Shown here: positions 34,322-42,199 of the stretch, one piece after another
How the letters are laid out: each line of letters begins with the position of its first letter
Position numbering within the stretch: position 1 is the first letter of the stretch
Assembly (NCBI RefSeq): GCF_042665295.1
Contig: NZ_JBHTCO010000003.1
Span: forward strand, 1-64,000
DNA: 64,000 nt
Source of the DNA: Scopulibacillus_A cellulosilyticus
GTDB lineage: Bacteria; Bacillota; Bacilli; Bacillales; Sporolactobacillaceae
Reading direction: 5' to 3'
Position numbers and translations under genes: made by a program
Notes under the pieces: model-generated
The model's database searches: none
Told to the model about the DNA's origin: nothing
What the model saw: only the letters and a program-made list of their open reading frames with translations

Positions 34322-34409
34322 GGGAGAATTATACTATCGAGGAACGGGACTTTCCTCACAGGCTTCCCTATCCCCTGGAATAGGGCTCTATCCTCAAGCT
34401 AATTCTCCC
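34322..34409. other. Compact multi-stem element of unknown nature between ywjG and pyrG
   Basis: An 88-bp stretch closed by a perfect 10-bp inverted repeat (GGGAGAATTA at 34322-34331, TAATTCTCCC at 34400-34409). Inside are the hairpins GAGGAA/TTCCTC (34339-34344, 34352-34357) and CCCTAT/ATAGGG (34366-34371, 34380-34385). CAGG (34359-34362) can pair with CCTG in the loop of the latter as a pseudoknot. There is no U tract on either side, so it is not an ordinary terminator. It could be a small structured RNA or a palindrome-type mobile remnant (IS200/IS605-derived). Confidence 0.6.
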
Positions 34410-34471
34410 GCATCATGTTATTACCCGAATAAAAAATGTTTTAAACCTCTTTTATTCTCTCCCCTAAATTC

Positions 34472-36079
34472 CTATCCTTTACTTATCGCTGCTCCAACAA
34501 AGCCTTTGAATAATGGTTCCGGGCGGGTCGGACGCGACTTAAATTCCGGGTGGAATTGGGAAGCCACAAACCACGGATGATCCTTAATTTCTATCGTTTC
34601 CACCAAACGGTCATCAGGGCTCAATCCGGAAAAGACAAAGCCTTTTTCCTCCATCGCTTCCCGATATTCATTATTGAACTCATAACGATGGCGGTGCCGT
34701 TCATAAATAACAGGCTCCTGATAAGCTTCATAAGCCTTTGTACCTTCTTTTACTTTGCATGGGTAAAGTCCTAAACGCAATGTACCACCCATGTCCTCAA
34801 TTTCTCTTTGTTCCGGAAGCAAATCAATAATTGGATACGGTGTTGACGGATCGATTTCTGACGAATGAGCGCCTTGTAATCCGAGAACATGACGGGCAAA
34901 TTCAATGGATGCCAATTGCATGCCTAAGCAAATACCTAAAAACGGCACACGATTTTCCCGGGCATATTTTATAGCGGCTATTTTTCCTTCTATACCGCGA
35001 TCGCCAAATCCTCCAGGCACTAAAATACCATTGACATCTGAAAGCTGTTCTTCAACATTTTTGTCATTAAGATGTTCAGAATTAATCCATTTAATATCAA
35101 TGTCGGCGTCATAGTCATAACCCGCATGACGCAATGCTTCTACAACAGATAAATAAGCGTCTTGAAGTTCAACATACTTTCCGACAAGGCCGATTTTTAC
35201 AGATTTCTTCAAATTCAATACCTTGTCCACTAATTTGTTCCACTCATCCATATCTGCTTTAGCACATTTGAGTTTTAAATGTTTACAAACAATGTCATCA
35301 AGTTTTTGCTCTTGAAGTTCAAGGGGTACTTGGTATAATGTGTCCGCATCTCTTGCTTCAATAACGGCTTTTTCATCAATGTCGCAGAACAGGGCGATTT
35401 TGCTTTTCATTTCTTGAGAAACAGGCACTTCAGTTCTAACGACAATAACGTTTGGCTGTATGCCTAAGCTTCTTAATTCTTTAACACTGTGCTGTGTCGG
35501 CTTTGTTTTCATTTCGCCTGCCGCTTTTAAATACGGAATTAATGTACAATGAATGTACATGACATTTTCAATGCCGACATCGCTCTTAATTTGGCGAATA
35601 GCCTCAAGGAACGGCAAGCTTTCAATGTCCCCCACTGTACCGCCAATTTCAGTTATGACAACATCAGCGTTTGTTTCTTTGCCGGCTCTAAATACACGTT
35701 CTTTAATTTCATTTGTAATGTGCGGGATCACTTGAACTGTTCCGCCGAGATAATCGCCGCGGCGTTCTTTCTTCAGAACGGTCGAATAGATCTTGCCTGT
35801 CGTCACATTGCTGTTTTTACTTAAATTAATATCTATAAAACGCTCATAATGCCCCAAGTCTAAGTCTGTTTCGGCACCATCATCAGTGACAAATACCTCA
35901 CCATGCTGGTAAGGACTCATGGTGCCGGGGTCTACGTTAATGTAAGGATCAAATTTTTGAATTGTTACTTTAACGCCCCTATTTTTCAACAAACGGCCTA
36001 AAGAAGCCGCAGTAATACCTTTACCAAGTGATGATACGACACCGCCGGTAACAAAAATATATTTCGCCAAACCATTCAT
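34472..36079 (-). CDS. pyrG: CTP synthase
   Basis: Converts UTP to CTP with glutamine or ammonia. 535 residues: an N-terminal synthetase domain (MNGLAKYIFVTGGVVSSLGKG, YINVDPGTMSPYQHGEVFV) and a C-terminal glutaminase domain with the catalytic Cys in FLGICLGMQLA and the His-Glu pair in SQFHPEF. AAAGGGGATG precedes the ATG. Expression is expected to respond to CTP through the leader at 36117-36243. Confidence 0.98.
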   Translation of the reverse strand: MNGLAKYIFVTGGVVSSLGKGITAASLGRLLKNRGVKVTIQKFDPYINVDPGTMSPYQHGEVFVTDDGAETDLDLGHYERFIDINLSKNSNVTTGKIYSTVLKKERRGDYLGGTVQVIPHITNEIKERVFRAGKETNADVVITEIGGTVGDIESLPFLEAIRQIKSDVGIENVMYIHCTLIPYLKAAGEMKTKPTQHSVKELRSLGIQPNVIVVRTEVPVSQEMKSKIALFCDIDEKAVIEARDADTLYQVPLELQEQKLDDIVCKHLKLKCAKADMDEWNKLVDKVLNLKKSVKIGLVGKYVELQDAYLSVVEALRHAGYDYDADIDIKWINSEHLNDKNVEEQLSDVNGILVPGGFGDRGIEGKIAAIKYARENRVPFLGICLGMQLASIEFARHVLGLQGAHSSEIDPSTPYPIIDLLPEQREIEDMGGTLRLGLYPCKVKEGTKAYEAYQEPVIYERHRHRYEFNNEYREAMEEKGFVFSGLSPDDRLVETIEIKDHPWFVASQFHPEFKSRPTRPEPLFKGFVGAAISKG

Positions 36080-36116
36080 CCCCTTTTTGACATTATTATG
36101 CTCAAAAAAATGACAT

Positions 36117-36168
36117 ATAAAAAAACAAAAGTGACACCGCTCCCTATATTGAGAGGGCTCACTTTTGT
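36117..36168 (-). terminator. pyrG leader attenuator
   Basis: Minus strand: perfect 10-bp stem ACAAAAGTGA / TCACTTTTGT followed by seven T, 90 nt before the pyrG start. The 5' side continues into the pyrimidine tract GCCCTCTC, which poly(G) at the 5' end of the transcript could capture and so prevent the hairpin. This is how pyrG attenuation works in B. subtilis. Confidence 0.88.
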
Positions 36169-36206
36169 ATGAAGGATATTTTCTTTCGTTCTATAATTTA
36201 ATAGCC

Positions 36207-36243
36207 CAAAAGTGATTGTACCAGAGTATCCGATATGAGGCAA
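36207..36243 (-). promoter_or_regulatory. pyrG promoter with GGGC start
   Basis: Minus strand: -35 TTGCCT (36243-36238), 17-nt spacer, -10 TACAAT (36220-36215), then seven nt and GGGCTA starting at 36207. A transcript beginning GGGC is the requirement for reiterative G addition when CTP is scarce. Confidence 0.88.
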
Positions 36244-36268
36244 CTACCTTTTTGAACCACTTTTTGTG

Positions 36269-36778
36269 TTATTTGCCTTCCTCTTCATCTTCGTCATCGA
36301 AGTCTTCATCATCGTCTAATTCATGGTCTGCATCTTCTTTGTCATCGGCATCGGCATCATCATCATAATCTTCATCATAGTCTTCATCATCATAATCTTC
36401 ATCGTCATAATCTTCGTCTAAATCATCATCAAGATCCTCAAGTTCATCATCGAGTTCATCATAATCATCATAATCATCGTCAGTTTGTTTTTTCTTTTTC
36501 TTTTTAGTCGTAAGGTGTAATGCGACATCTTCACGCTGTTCAATTGGATACCAGCTTGTTAAACCCCAAGCGTTCTCCCCGATGTTAAGAAAACGGCCAT
36601 CAAGATTCATATCAGTGTACAGCCGCGCCATCGTTTCACCTTTTTCTTCATCTGAAAGTTGGTCTCCAATGATTTGATCAACTAATTCATAGAAGCTTTT
36701 TGGCTGTTTGTCGTTTTCTAAGATATCATGAACTCTTTCAATCATTGGTTTATCATGAGACAGTTGTTGCTCCGCCAT
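36269..36778 (-). CDS. rpoE: RNA polymerase delta subunit
   Basis: Gram-positive RNA polymerase accessory subunit that speeds core recycling. 169 residues: an N-terminal HARE-HTH domain (about 10-90; SFYELVDQII, WGLTSWYP), a Lys6 patch (KKKKKK about 91-96) and a C-terminal tail of almost pure Asp/Glu/Tyr. The tail matches the disordered acidic region of delta. It precedes pyrG in the same direction. Confidence 0.97.
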   Translation of the reverse strand: MAEQQLSHDKPMIERVHDILENDKQPKSFYELVDQIIGDQLSDEEKGETMARLYTDMNLDGRFLNIGENAWGLTSWYPIEQREDVALHLTTKKKKKKQTDDDYDDYDELDDELEDLDDDLDEDYDDEDYDDEDYDEDYDDDADADDKEDADHELDDDEDFDDEDEEEGK

Positions 36779-36820
36779 TAATATTTAACACCCTTTCCGT
36801 CCGTAAACTATCTAGAGGAT

Positions 36821-36857
36821 GTTCAAAAAGTCCGGGATATATTACTCCTTTTTGAAC
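36821..36857. repeat. MITE-like element, short form
   Basis: GTTCAAAAAGTCCGGG ... CTCCTTTTTGAAC, about 37 bp, between icmF and rpoE. Best preserved of the short copies. Confidence 0.75.
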
Positions 36858-36918
36858 ACACACTTGTACATATCAACCATTATAAACAAAAATACAACGA
36901 CTATGCTACATTTTAGAA

Positions 36919-36953
36919 AAAATAAAAACAAGCGCTTCGTTATTTAACGAAGC
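36919..36953 (-). terminator. Terminator of the icmF operon
   Basis: Minus strand: GCTTCGTT-AAAT-AACGAAGC followed by GCTTGTTTTTATTTTTTC. It is 25 nt past the icmF stop. Confidence 0.85.
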
Positions 36954-36977
36954 ACCAATTTAATCCCCTAAAAATTT

Positions 36978-39900
36978 TTACATATTCCGGCGATATTTTC
37001 CTCCAACTTCGTAAAGGGCTTGGGTAATTTGCCCAAGACTTGCCACTTTGACTGTTTCCATTAGCTCAGCAAAGATATTGCCGCCCTCAAGCGCTGTTGC
37101 TTTTAATTTTTCAATGGCTTCTTTTGCTTCAGATTCATGGGCTTTTTGAAATGCCTTCAGATTCTTAATTTGCCATTCCTTCTCTTCTTTTGACGCTCTG
37201 GCAAGCGTGAGTTCCTTTTCTTTTTCCTTTTCCTGGTTAGGATTAAGATATGTGTTAACACCGATGATCGGAAGCTCTCCGGAATGCTTTTTCATTTCAT
37301 ACAGCATCGATTCATCTTGAATTTTACCTCGTTGATATTGAACTTCCATGGCTCCGAGTACACCGCCGCGGGTATTGATTCGTTCAAATTCGCTTAGCAC
37401 GGCCTCCTCGACAAGGTCGGTTAATTCTTCTATTATAAAGGAACCCTGTAAAGAGTTTTCATTTTTCGCAAGACCGAGTTCCTTTGTAATAATCATTTGG
37501 ATTGCCATCGCCCGGCGCACAGATTCTTCTGATGGTGTTGTAATCGCTTCATCGTAAGAGTTTGTATGGAGAGAATTGCAATTATCATAAATCGCCATTA
37601 AGGCTTGAAGCGTCGTCCTGATATCATTGAAGTCAATTTCTTGAGCGTGAAGCGACCTTCCTGATGTTTGGATATGATATTTCAACTTTTGGCTTCGTTC
37701 ATTTGCCCCATATTTCCGGCGCATCACCGTTGCCCAAATACGTCTGGCCACACGGCCGATCACTGTATACTCAGGATCAAGCCCGTTTGAGAAGAAAAAG
37801 GATAAGTTATGAGCAAAATCATCAATATTCATGCCCCGGCTAAGATAATATTCAACGTAAGTAAACCCGTTAGCCAGTGTGAAAGCGAGCTGTGAGATAG
37901 GATTGGCTCCCGCCTCGGCAATATGGTAACCGGAAATAGATACGGAATAATAATTTCTAACATGATGATCGATAAAATATTGCTGGATATCCCCCATCAT
38001 CCGCAAAGCGAACTCAGTCGAAAATATGCAAGTATTTTGCCCTTGATCCTCTTTCAAAATATCAGCCTGAACCGTCCCCCGGACTGTCGATAATGTTCTC
38101 GCTTTAATTTCTTCGGCTTCAGATTGATTAGGCTTCCGTCCGTGTTCTTCTTCAAAAAATGCCAATTGCTGATCGATCGCCGTGTTCATAAACATGGCAA
38201 GGATGATTGGGGCCGGTCCGTTAATTGTCATTGAAACTGATGTAGACGGCACACATAAGTTAAAGCCGTCATAAAGCTTTTTCATATCATCGAGCGTACA
38301 AACACTTACCCCGCTTTCACCAACCTTACCGTAAATATCCGGCCGGCGGTCAGGGTCTTCCCCGTACAACGTAACTGAGTCAAAAGCAGTACTCAGGCGT
38401 TTGGCATCATCATCTTTTGATAAATAATGGAATCTCTTATTCGTTCTTTCCGGTGTTCCTTCACCGGCAAATTGTCTTTTCGGATCTTCACCTTTGCGTT
38501 TGAATGGGAATACGCCGGCAGTATATGGATAGGACCCCGGAACATTTTCCTTGTATACCCATTTTAAAATTTCGCCCCAGTCCTCATATTTCGGTAAAAC
38601 AACTTTAGGAATATCCAGCCCTGATAAGCTTCGTGTTGTGATTTCTGTTACAATTTCTTTGCCGCGTATAACTGTCGTATATGTCTTTCCGGCATATTTT
38701 TTCTTCAGTTCATCCCATCCGGCTAAAATTTTTCTTGAATCCGGATGAAGCTTCTCAAGCCATTTATCCTTTAAGGCTTCCATTTGTTCTATTGTATTTG
38801 CATCTGCTTGCTCTTCTTTTAAAACCTTGATGGTTCCGTCAATTTGAAAAGCGCTCCGGGCGATTTTCACTTGTTCTTCTACAAATTGGTGATAACCTCT
38901 GACAGTTCTGACAATGTCATTTAAGTATTGCGTGTGTTCGGGAGGAATGATAACACTCTTTTCTTTTACTGTTAAATCGGCTGTTTTTGGGACCGGAAGC
39001 TTAAGTTGGCAATTTTTATTAATCGTTTCTATAAGCGCATGAAATAGACGATTTGTGCCAAAGTCATTGAATTGGCTTGCTGTTGTACCGTAAACCGGCA
39101 TATCTTCTAATGAGGCATTAAATAACATATGGCTTCTTTGATACTGCTTTCTTACATCTCGTAAGGCGTCTTCAGAACCTTTGCGGTCAAATTTATTAAT
39201 AACAATTAAGTCGGCATAATCGATCATATCGATTTTCTCTAATTGGGAAGGGGCGCCGTATTCGCTCGTCATGACATACATTGACACATTTGAAATTTCG
39301 GTAATTTCTGCATCGCCTTGGCCGATCCCGCTCGTTTCAATTATGATGAGATCGAATGGGGCGGTTTTAACAATTTCCAAGGCGTCATGGATCGCCGCAG
39401 ATAACTCTGTTTTAGAATTTCTAGTGGCGAGCGAACGCATATAGATATTCGGATGATGGATGGCATTCATCCTGATCCTGTCCCCTAATAATGCGCCGCC
39501 TGTTTTTTGCTTTGTCGGATCGACAGAAAGAATAGCAATTTTCTTATCAGGGTACTGATTGATGAACCTTCTGACTAATTCATCTGTTAAGGAACTTTTA
39601 CCTGCGCCGCCGGTTCCCGTTATACCGAGGACCGGGATTTGCCGAGTATTTTTAGATTGAGCCGACTTAATCTCATCCAGTGCTGCGGATATTTCTTCAG
39701 AAATCTGAATACCGTTTTCGGCAATAGTGATCAATCTGGCAATCGCTTTGAAATCACCCTTTTGAGCCTTTTCAATATCATTCTCTAATGCTGTAACAGT
39801 CGGAAAGTCGCATTCTTCAAGCATGATATTAATCATGCCCTGAAGACCGTATTTGCTCCCGTCTTCCGGCGAAAATATCCAGGCAATTCCGTAATCATGC

Positions 39901-40238
39901 AATTCTTTAATTTCCTTTGGAATAATAACGCCCCCGCCTCCGCCGTATATACGGATGTGGGAAGCGCCCTTTTCTTGAAGCAAATCATACATATACTTGA
40001 AATATTCAATATGACCGCCTTGGTAGGACGAAATCGCGATACCCTGTACATCCTCTTGGATGGCTGTTTGAACAATCTCTTCAACAGAACGGTTGTGGCC
40101 AAGGTGAATCACTTCCGCCCCGCTCGATTGCAAGATCCTTCTCATGATGTTTATCGATGCGTCATGGCCGTCAAACAAACTCGAAGCCGTGACAAAGCGG
40201 ACATGATTCTTTGGTTTATACACCTTTACTTCGCTCAT
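36978..40238 (-). CDS. icmF: Fused isobutyryl-CoA mutase (IcmF)
   Basis: Adenosylcobalamin enzyme interconverting isobutyryl-CoA and n-butyryl-CoA, with its GTPase chaperone in the same chain. 1086 residues in the order: B12-binding domain (about 10-145; FDGHDAS and SYQGGH), MeaI-type GTPase (about 200-420; P-loop GTGGAGKSS, NKFD), linker, then the mutase barrel (about 550-1086). Diagnostic substrate-site residues are Phe590 (RQFAGEG) and Gln734 (DQGQNT). Methylmalonyl-CoA mutases have Tyr and Arg there, so the isobutyryl specificity is well supported. It follows a tetR gene by 5 nt and lies with acyl-CoA genes. Confidence 0.95.
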   Translation of the reverse strand: MSEVKVYKPKNHVRFVTASSLFDGHDASINIMRRILQSSGAEVIHLGHNRSVEEIVQTAIQEDVQGIAISSYQGGHIEYFKYMYDLLQEKGASHIRIYGGGGGVIIPKEIKELHDYGIAWIFSPEDGSKYGLQGMINIMLEECDFPTVTALENDIEKAQKGDFKAIARLITIAENGIQISEEISAALDEIKSAQSKNTRQIPVLGITGTGGAGKSSLTDELVRRFINQYPDKKIAILSVDPTKQKTGGALLGDRIRMNAIHHPNIYMRSLATRNSKTELSAAIHDALEIVKTAPFDLIIIETSGIGQGDAEITEISNVSMYVMTSEYGAPSQLEKIDMIDYADLIVINKFDRKGSEDALRDVRKQYQRSHMLFNASLEDMPVYGTTASQFNDFGTNRLFHALIETINKNCQLKLPVPKTADLTVKEKSVIIPPEHTQYLNDIVRTVRGYHQFVEEQVKIARSAFQIDGTIKVLKEEQADANTIEQMEALKDKWLEKLHPDSRKILAGWDELKKKYAGKTYTTVIRGKEIVTEITTRSLSGLDIPKVVLPKYEDWGEILKWVYKENVPGSYPYTAGVFPFKRKGEDPKRQFAGEGTPERTNKRFHYLSKDDDAKRLSTAFDSVTLYGEDPDRRPDIYGKVGESGVSVCTLDDMKKLYDGFNLCVPSTSVSMTINGPAPIILAMFMNTAIDQQLAFFEEEHGRKPNQSEAEEIKARTLSTVRGTVQADILKEDQGQNTCIFSTEFALRMMGDIQQYFIDHHVRNYYSVSISGYHIAEAGANPISQLAFTLANGFTYVEYYLSRGMNIDDFAHNLSFFFSNGLDPEYTVIGRVARRIWATVMRRKYGANERSQKLKYHIQTSGRSLHAQEIDFNDIRTTLQALMAIYDNCNSLHTNSYDEAITTPSEESVRRAMAIQMIITKELGLAKNENSLQGSFIIEELTDLVEEAVLSEFERINTRGGVLGAMEVQYQRGKIQDESMLYEMKKHSGELPIIGVNTYLNPNQEKEKEKELTLARASKEEKEWQIKNLKAFQKAHESEAKEAIEKLKATALEGGNIFAELMETVKVASLGQITQALYEVGGKYRRNM

Positions 40239-40243
40239 GTATT

Positions 40244-40900
40244 CTACTCCCCTTTAATTAGAGAATAAGATTTATTAACATCACTTAATCCATTTAACAG
40301 CACTTTGACTTGCATGTTTGAAAACTCTTTAATTGAATAATCTTTCTTAAATGCCCAGCGGCGGAAAGCCCACATTTGGCATTGGACCAGAATATGATGC
40401 GCGTAAAATTTAACCTCTTTATCCGTTAAATTCAGTTGTCCGGAGCTTATGCAAAATCTCATAATTTTTTCAAATATTGACGCCATCTCTGACTCTTTAT
40501 TCAAAACATACGGAAGTGAATCCCGTGACAAAGATTTTGCCTCTTGGTACATGATGAGTATTTCATCTTGCATATCATTCACAACAGTAATGCAAGTCAC
40601 AATAGCGTCCCTTAAGCAGGAGAGGCCGTCACCCCTTAACTTAACCTTTTCCTTTAAACGGGTGCTTACCTGTTCGTAAATATCATCACAAACAAGATAA
40701 AGAACATCTTCTTTTGAGCGAATATACTCATAAAGCGTACCAATGCTGAAACCGGCTGCCTTAGCAATCTCCCTTGTCGTTGTTTTATGGAACCCTTTTT
40801 CAATAATAAGCTTCACGGCCGCTTTAATTAATTGATCGCGTCTCTTTTGAATGAGCTCTTCATTTTTTACAGACGTTACAACATTCTTCTTTTCTTCCAT
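40244..40900 (-). CDS. TetR-family regulator of the acyl-CoA locus
   Basis: 218 residues: N-terminal HTH (about 18-62; TTTREIAKAAGFSIGTLYEYIRSKEDVLY) and a C-terminal ligand domain. Placed between acyl-CoA dehydrogenase and icmF genes, it is the probable repressor of the whole locus, with acyl-CoA as likely inducer, as for FadR-type TetR proteins. The ATG at 40900 follows GAGGGGG at good distance. Candidate operators lie at 45485-45498 and 47941-47954. Confidence 0.88.
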   Translation of the reverse strand: MEEKKNVVTSVKNEELIQKRRDQLIKAAVKLIIEKGFHKTTTREIAKAAGFSIGTLYEYIRSKEDVLYLVCDDIYEQVSTRLKEKVKLRGDGLSCLRDAIVTCITVVNDMQDEILIMYQEAKSLSRDSLPYVLNKESEMASIFEKIMRFCISSGQLNLTDKEVKFYAHHILVQCQMWAFRRWAFKKDYSIKEFSNMQVKVLLNGLSDVNKSYSLIKGE

Positions 40901-40918
40901 CACCATCCCCCTCAAAAA

Positions 40919-40965
40919 AGGGGTCTGACCCTGTGAACTGCGGATAGTGTGAATAATGTGGATAA
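40919..40965 (+). repeat. GGGGTCTGACCC repeat with a DnaA box
   Basis: GGGGTCTGACCCTGTGAACTG at 40919-40939 is identical over 21 bases to the copy at 19497-19517. A perfect DnaA box TGTGGATAA lies at 40957-40965. Located between the tetR and acdA genes. Confidence 0.75.
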
Positions 40966-40989
40966 CTTCAGCAGAAAGGTCAGATCCTC

Positions 40990-42132
40990 TTAATCTTTCA
41001 ATAAGTATCTGGAAATAACAAGCCTTTGAATTTCATTGGTGCCTTCATAGATTTGCGTGATTTTAGCGTCACGCATATAACGCTCAACCGGGTAATCTTT
41101 TGTATAGCCGTAACCGCCGAATACTTGGACCGCATCAGTTGTGACTTGCATGGCGGTATCTCCTGCGAACAATTTTGACATTGCTGATGCCTTGCCGTAC
41201 GCGAGGCCTTCTCCTTCCAGCCACGCTGCCTGATAGGTTAATAGACGCGCCGCTTCAACCTTTGTTGCCATATCAGCCAGTTTGAATCCAATGCCCTGCT
41301 GCTTGCTTATGGGCTTTCCAAACTGTTCACGTTCTTTAGCGTAGTTTACAGCGGCATCAAGCGCTCCCTGGGCAATACCGACTGCCTGGGCAGCGATACC
41401 GTTGCGACCGCCGTCAAGTGTCATCATTGCGATTTTAAAGCCTTCTCCTTCCTTGCCGAGAAGGTTTTCCTTTGGAACCCGGCAGTTTTCGAAGATCAAT
41501 TCCAATGTTGGCGATGACCGGATGCCTAATTTTTTCTCCTTTTTCCCGAACGAAAAGCCTGGGGTGCCTTTCTCTACGATGAAAGCACTGGAGCCTTTTT
41601 GCTTTAATTCTGGATCAGTTAAAGCAAATACGATATAAATTTCTGCTTCCCCGCCGTTTGTTGTAAATATTTTTGTACCATTCAGGATATAGTCATCACC
41701 GTCTTTTCTTGCCGTTGTTTTCATTGTCCCGGCATCTGATCCGGAAGACGGTTCCGTCAGGCCGTACCCGCCTAACTTCTCCCCTTGCGCCAAAGGTTTA
41801 AGAAACTTTAGCTTTTGCTCTTCTGTACCGAACTTGTAGAGCGGCCAGCTTGCGAGTGATGTATGTGCAGACAGTGTAACGCCTGTCGACGCGCAGACCC
41901 GTGACAGCTCTTCCACTGCGATGACATAACTTAAATAGTCCGAGCCAATGCCGCCGTATTCTTCCGGCCACGGGATACCCGTTAAACCTAATTCAGCCAT
42001 TTTATTAAAAAGGCTCCGGTCGAAGCGTTCTTCTTCATCACGCTCAGCGGCTGTCGGTTCCACTTCTTTTTTGGCAAAGTCCCTAACCATCTTTCTGAGC
42101 ATTTCGTGTTCTTCATTGAGTTGAAAGTTCAT
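40990..42132 (-). CDS. acdA: Acyl-CoA dehydrogenase (AcdA-like)
   Basis: FAD flavoprotein catalysing alpha,beta-desaturation of acyl-CoA. 380 residues: N-terminal helical, central beta (YGLTEPSSGSDAG, TTNG) and C-terminal helical domains. The catalytic Glu is in IYEGTNEIQR. Homolog of B. subtilis AcdA, which also lies near rpoE and ywjF. A paralog follows at 42200-43345. Confidence 0.93.
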   Translation of the reverse strand: MNFQLNEEHEMLRKMVRDFAKKEVEPTAAERDEEERFDRSLFNKMAELGLTGIPWPEEYGGIGSDYLSYVIAVEELSRVCASTGVTLSAHTSLASWPLYKFGTEEQKLKFLKPLAQGEKLGGYGLTEPSSGSDAGTMKTTARKDGDDYILNGTKIFTTNGGEAEIYIVFALTDPELKQKGSSAFIVEKGTPGFSFGKKEKKLGIRSSPTLELIFENCRVPKENLLGKEGEGFKIAMMTLDGGRNGIAAQAVGIAQGALDAAVNYAKEREQFGKPISKQQGIGFKLADMATKVEAARLLTYQAAWLEGEGLAYGKASAMSKLFAGDTAMQVTTDAVQVFGGYGYTKDYPVERYMRDAKITQIYEGTNEIQRLVISRYLLKD

Positions 42133-42155
42133 ATATCGTCTCCACCTTCCCCATT

Positions 42156-42198
42156 TTATCCACAGTTTGCGGGGTCTGACCCCGAAAACTGTGGATAA
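42156..42198. repeat. 43-bp near-perfect palindrome with inverted DnaA boxes
   Basis: Arms of 21 bp around a single central base; only one pair (G42169/A42185) is mismatched. The outer nine bases are TTATCCACA on the left and TGTGGATAA on the right, two perfect DnaA boxes in inverted orientation. The core is GGGGTCTGACCCC. It lies between the two acyl-CoA dehydrogenase genes and has no U tract. Confidence 0.9.
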
Positions 42199-42199
42199 C

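Noticed and set aside
34322..34409. RNase P RNA or hammerhead ribozyme, because the minus strand contains GAGGAAAGTCC
   Set aside because: That motif occurs in RNase P RNA, but the surrounding 88 nt lack the other conserved regions and are far too short. The hammerhead core CTGATGA is absent.
40934..40988. The second half GAAAGGTCAGATCC as part of the GGGGTCTGACCC palindrome
   Set aside because: Similarity is too short and imperfect to call a paired arm.
42156..42198. Rho-independent terminator
   Set aside because: The stem is strong but lacks a T tract on either strand and contains exact DnaA boxes, so repeat is a better description.
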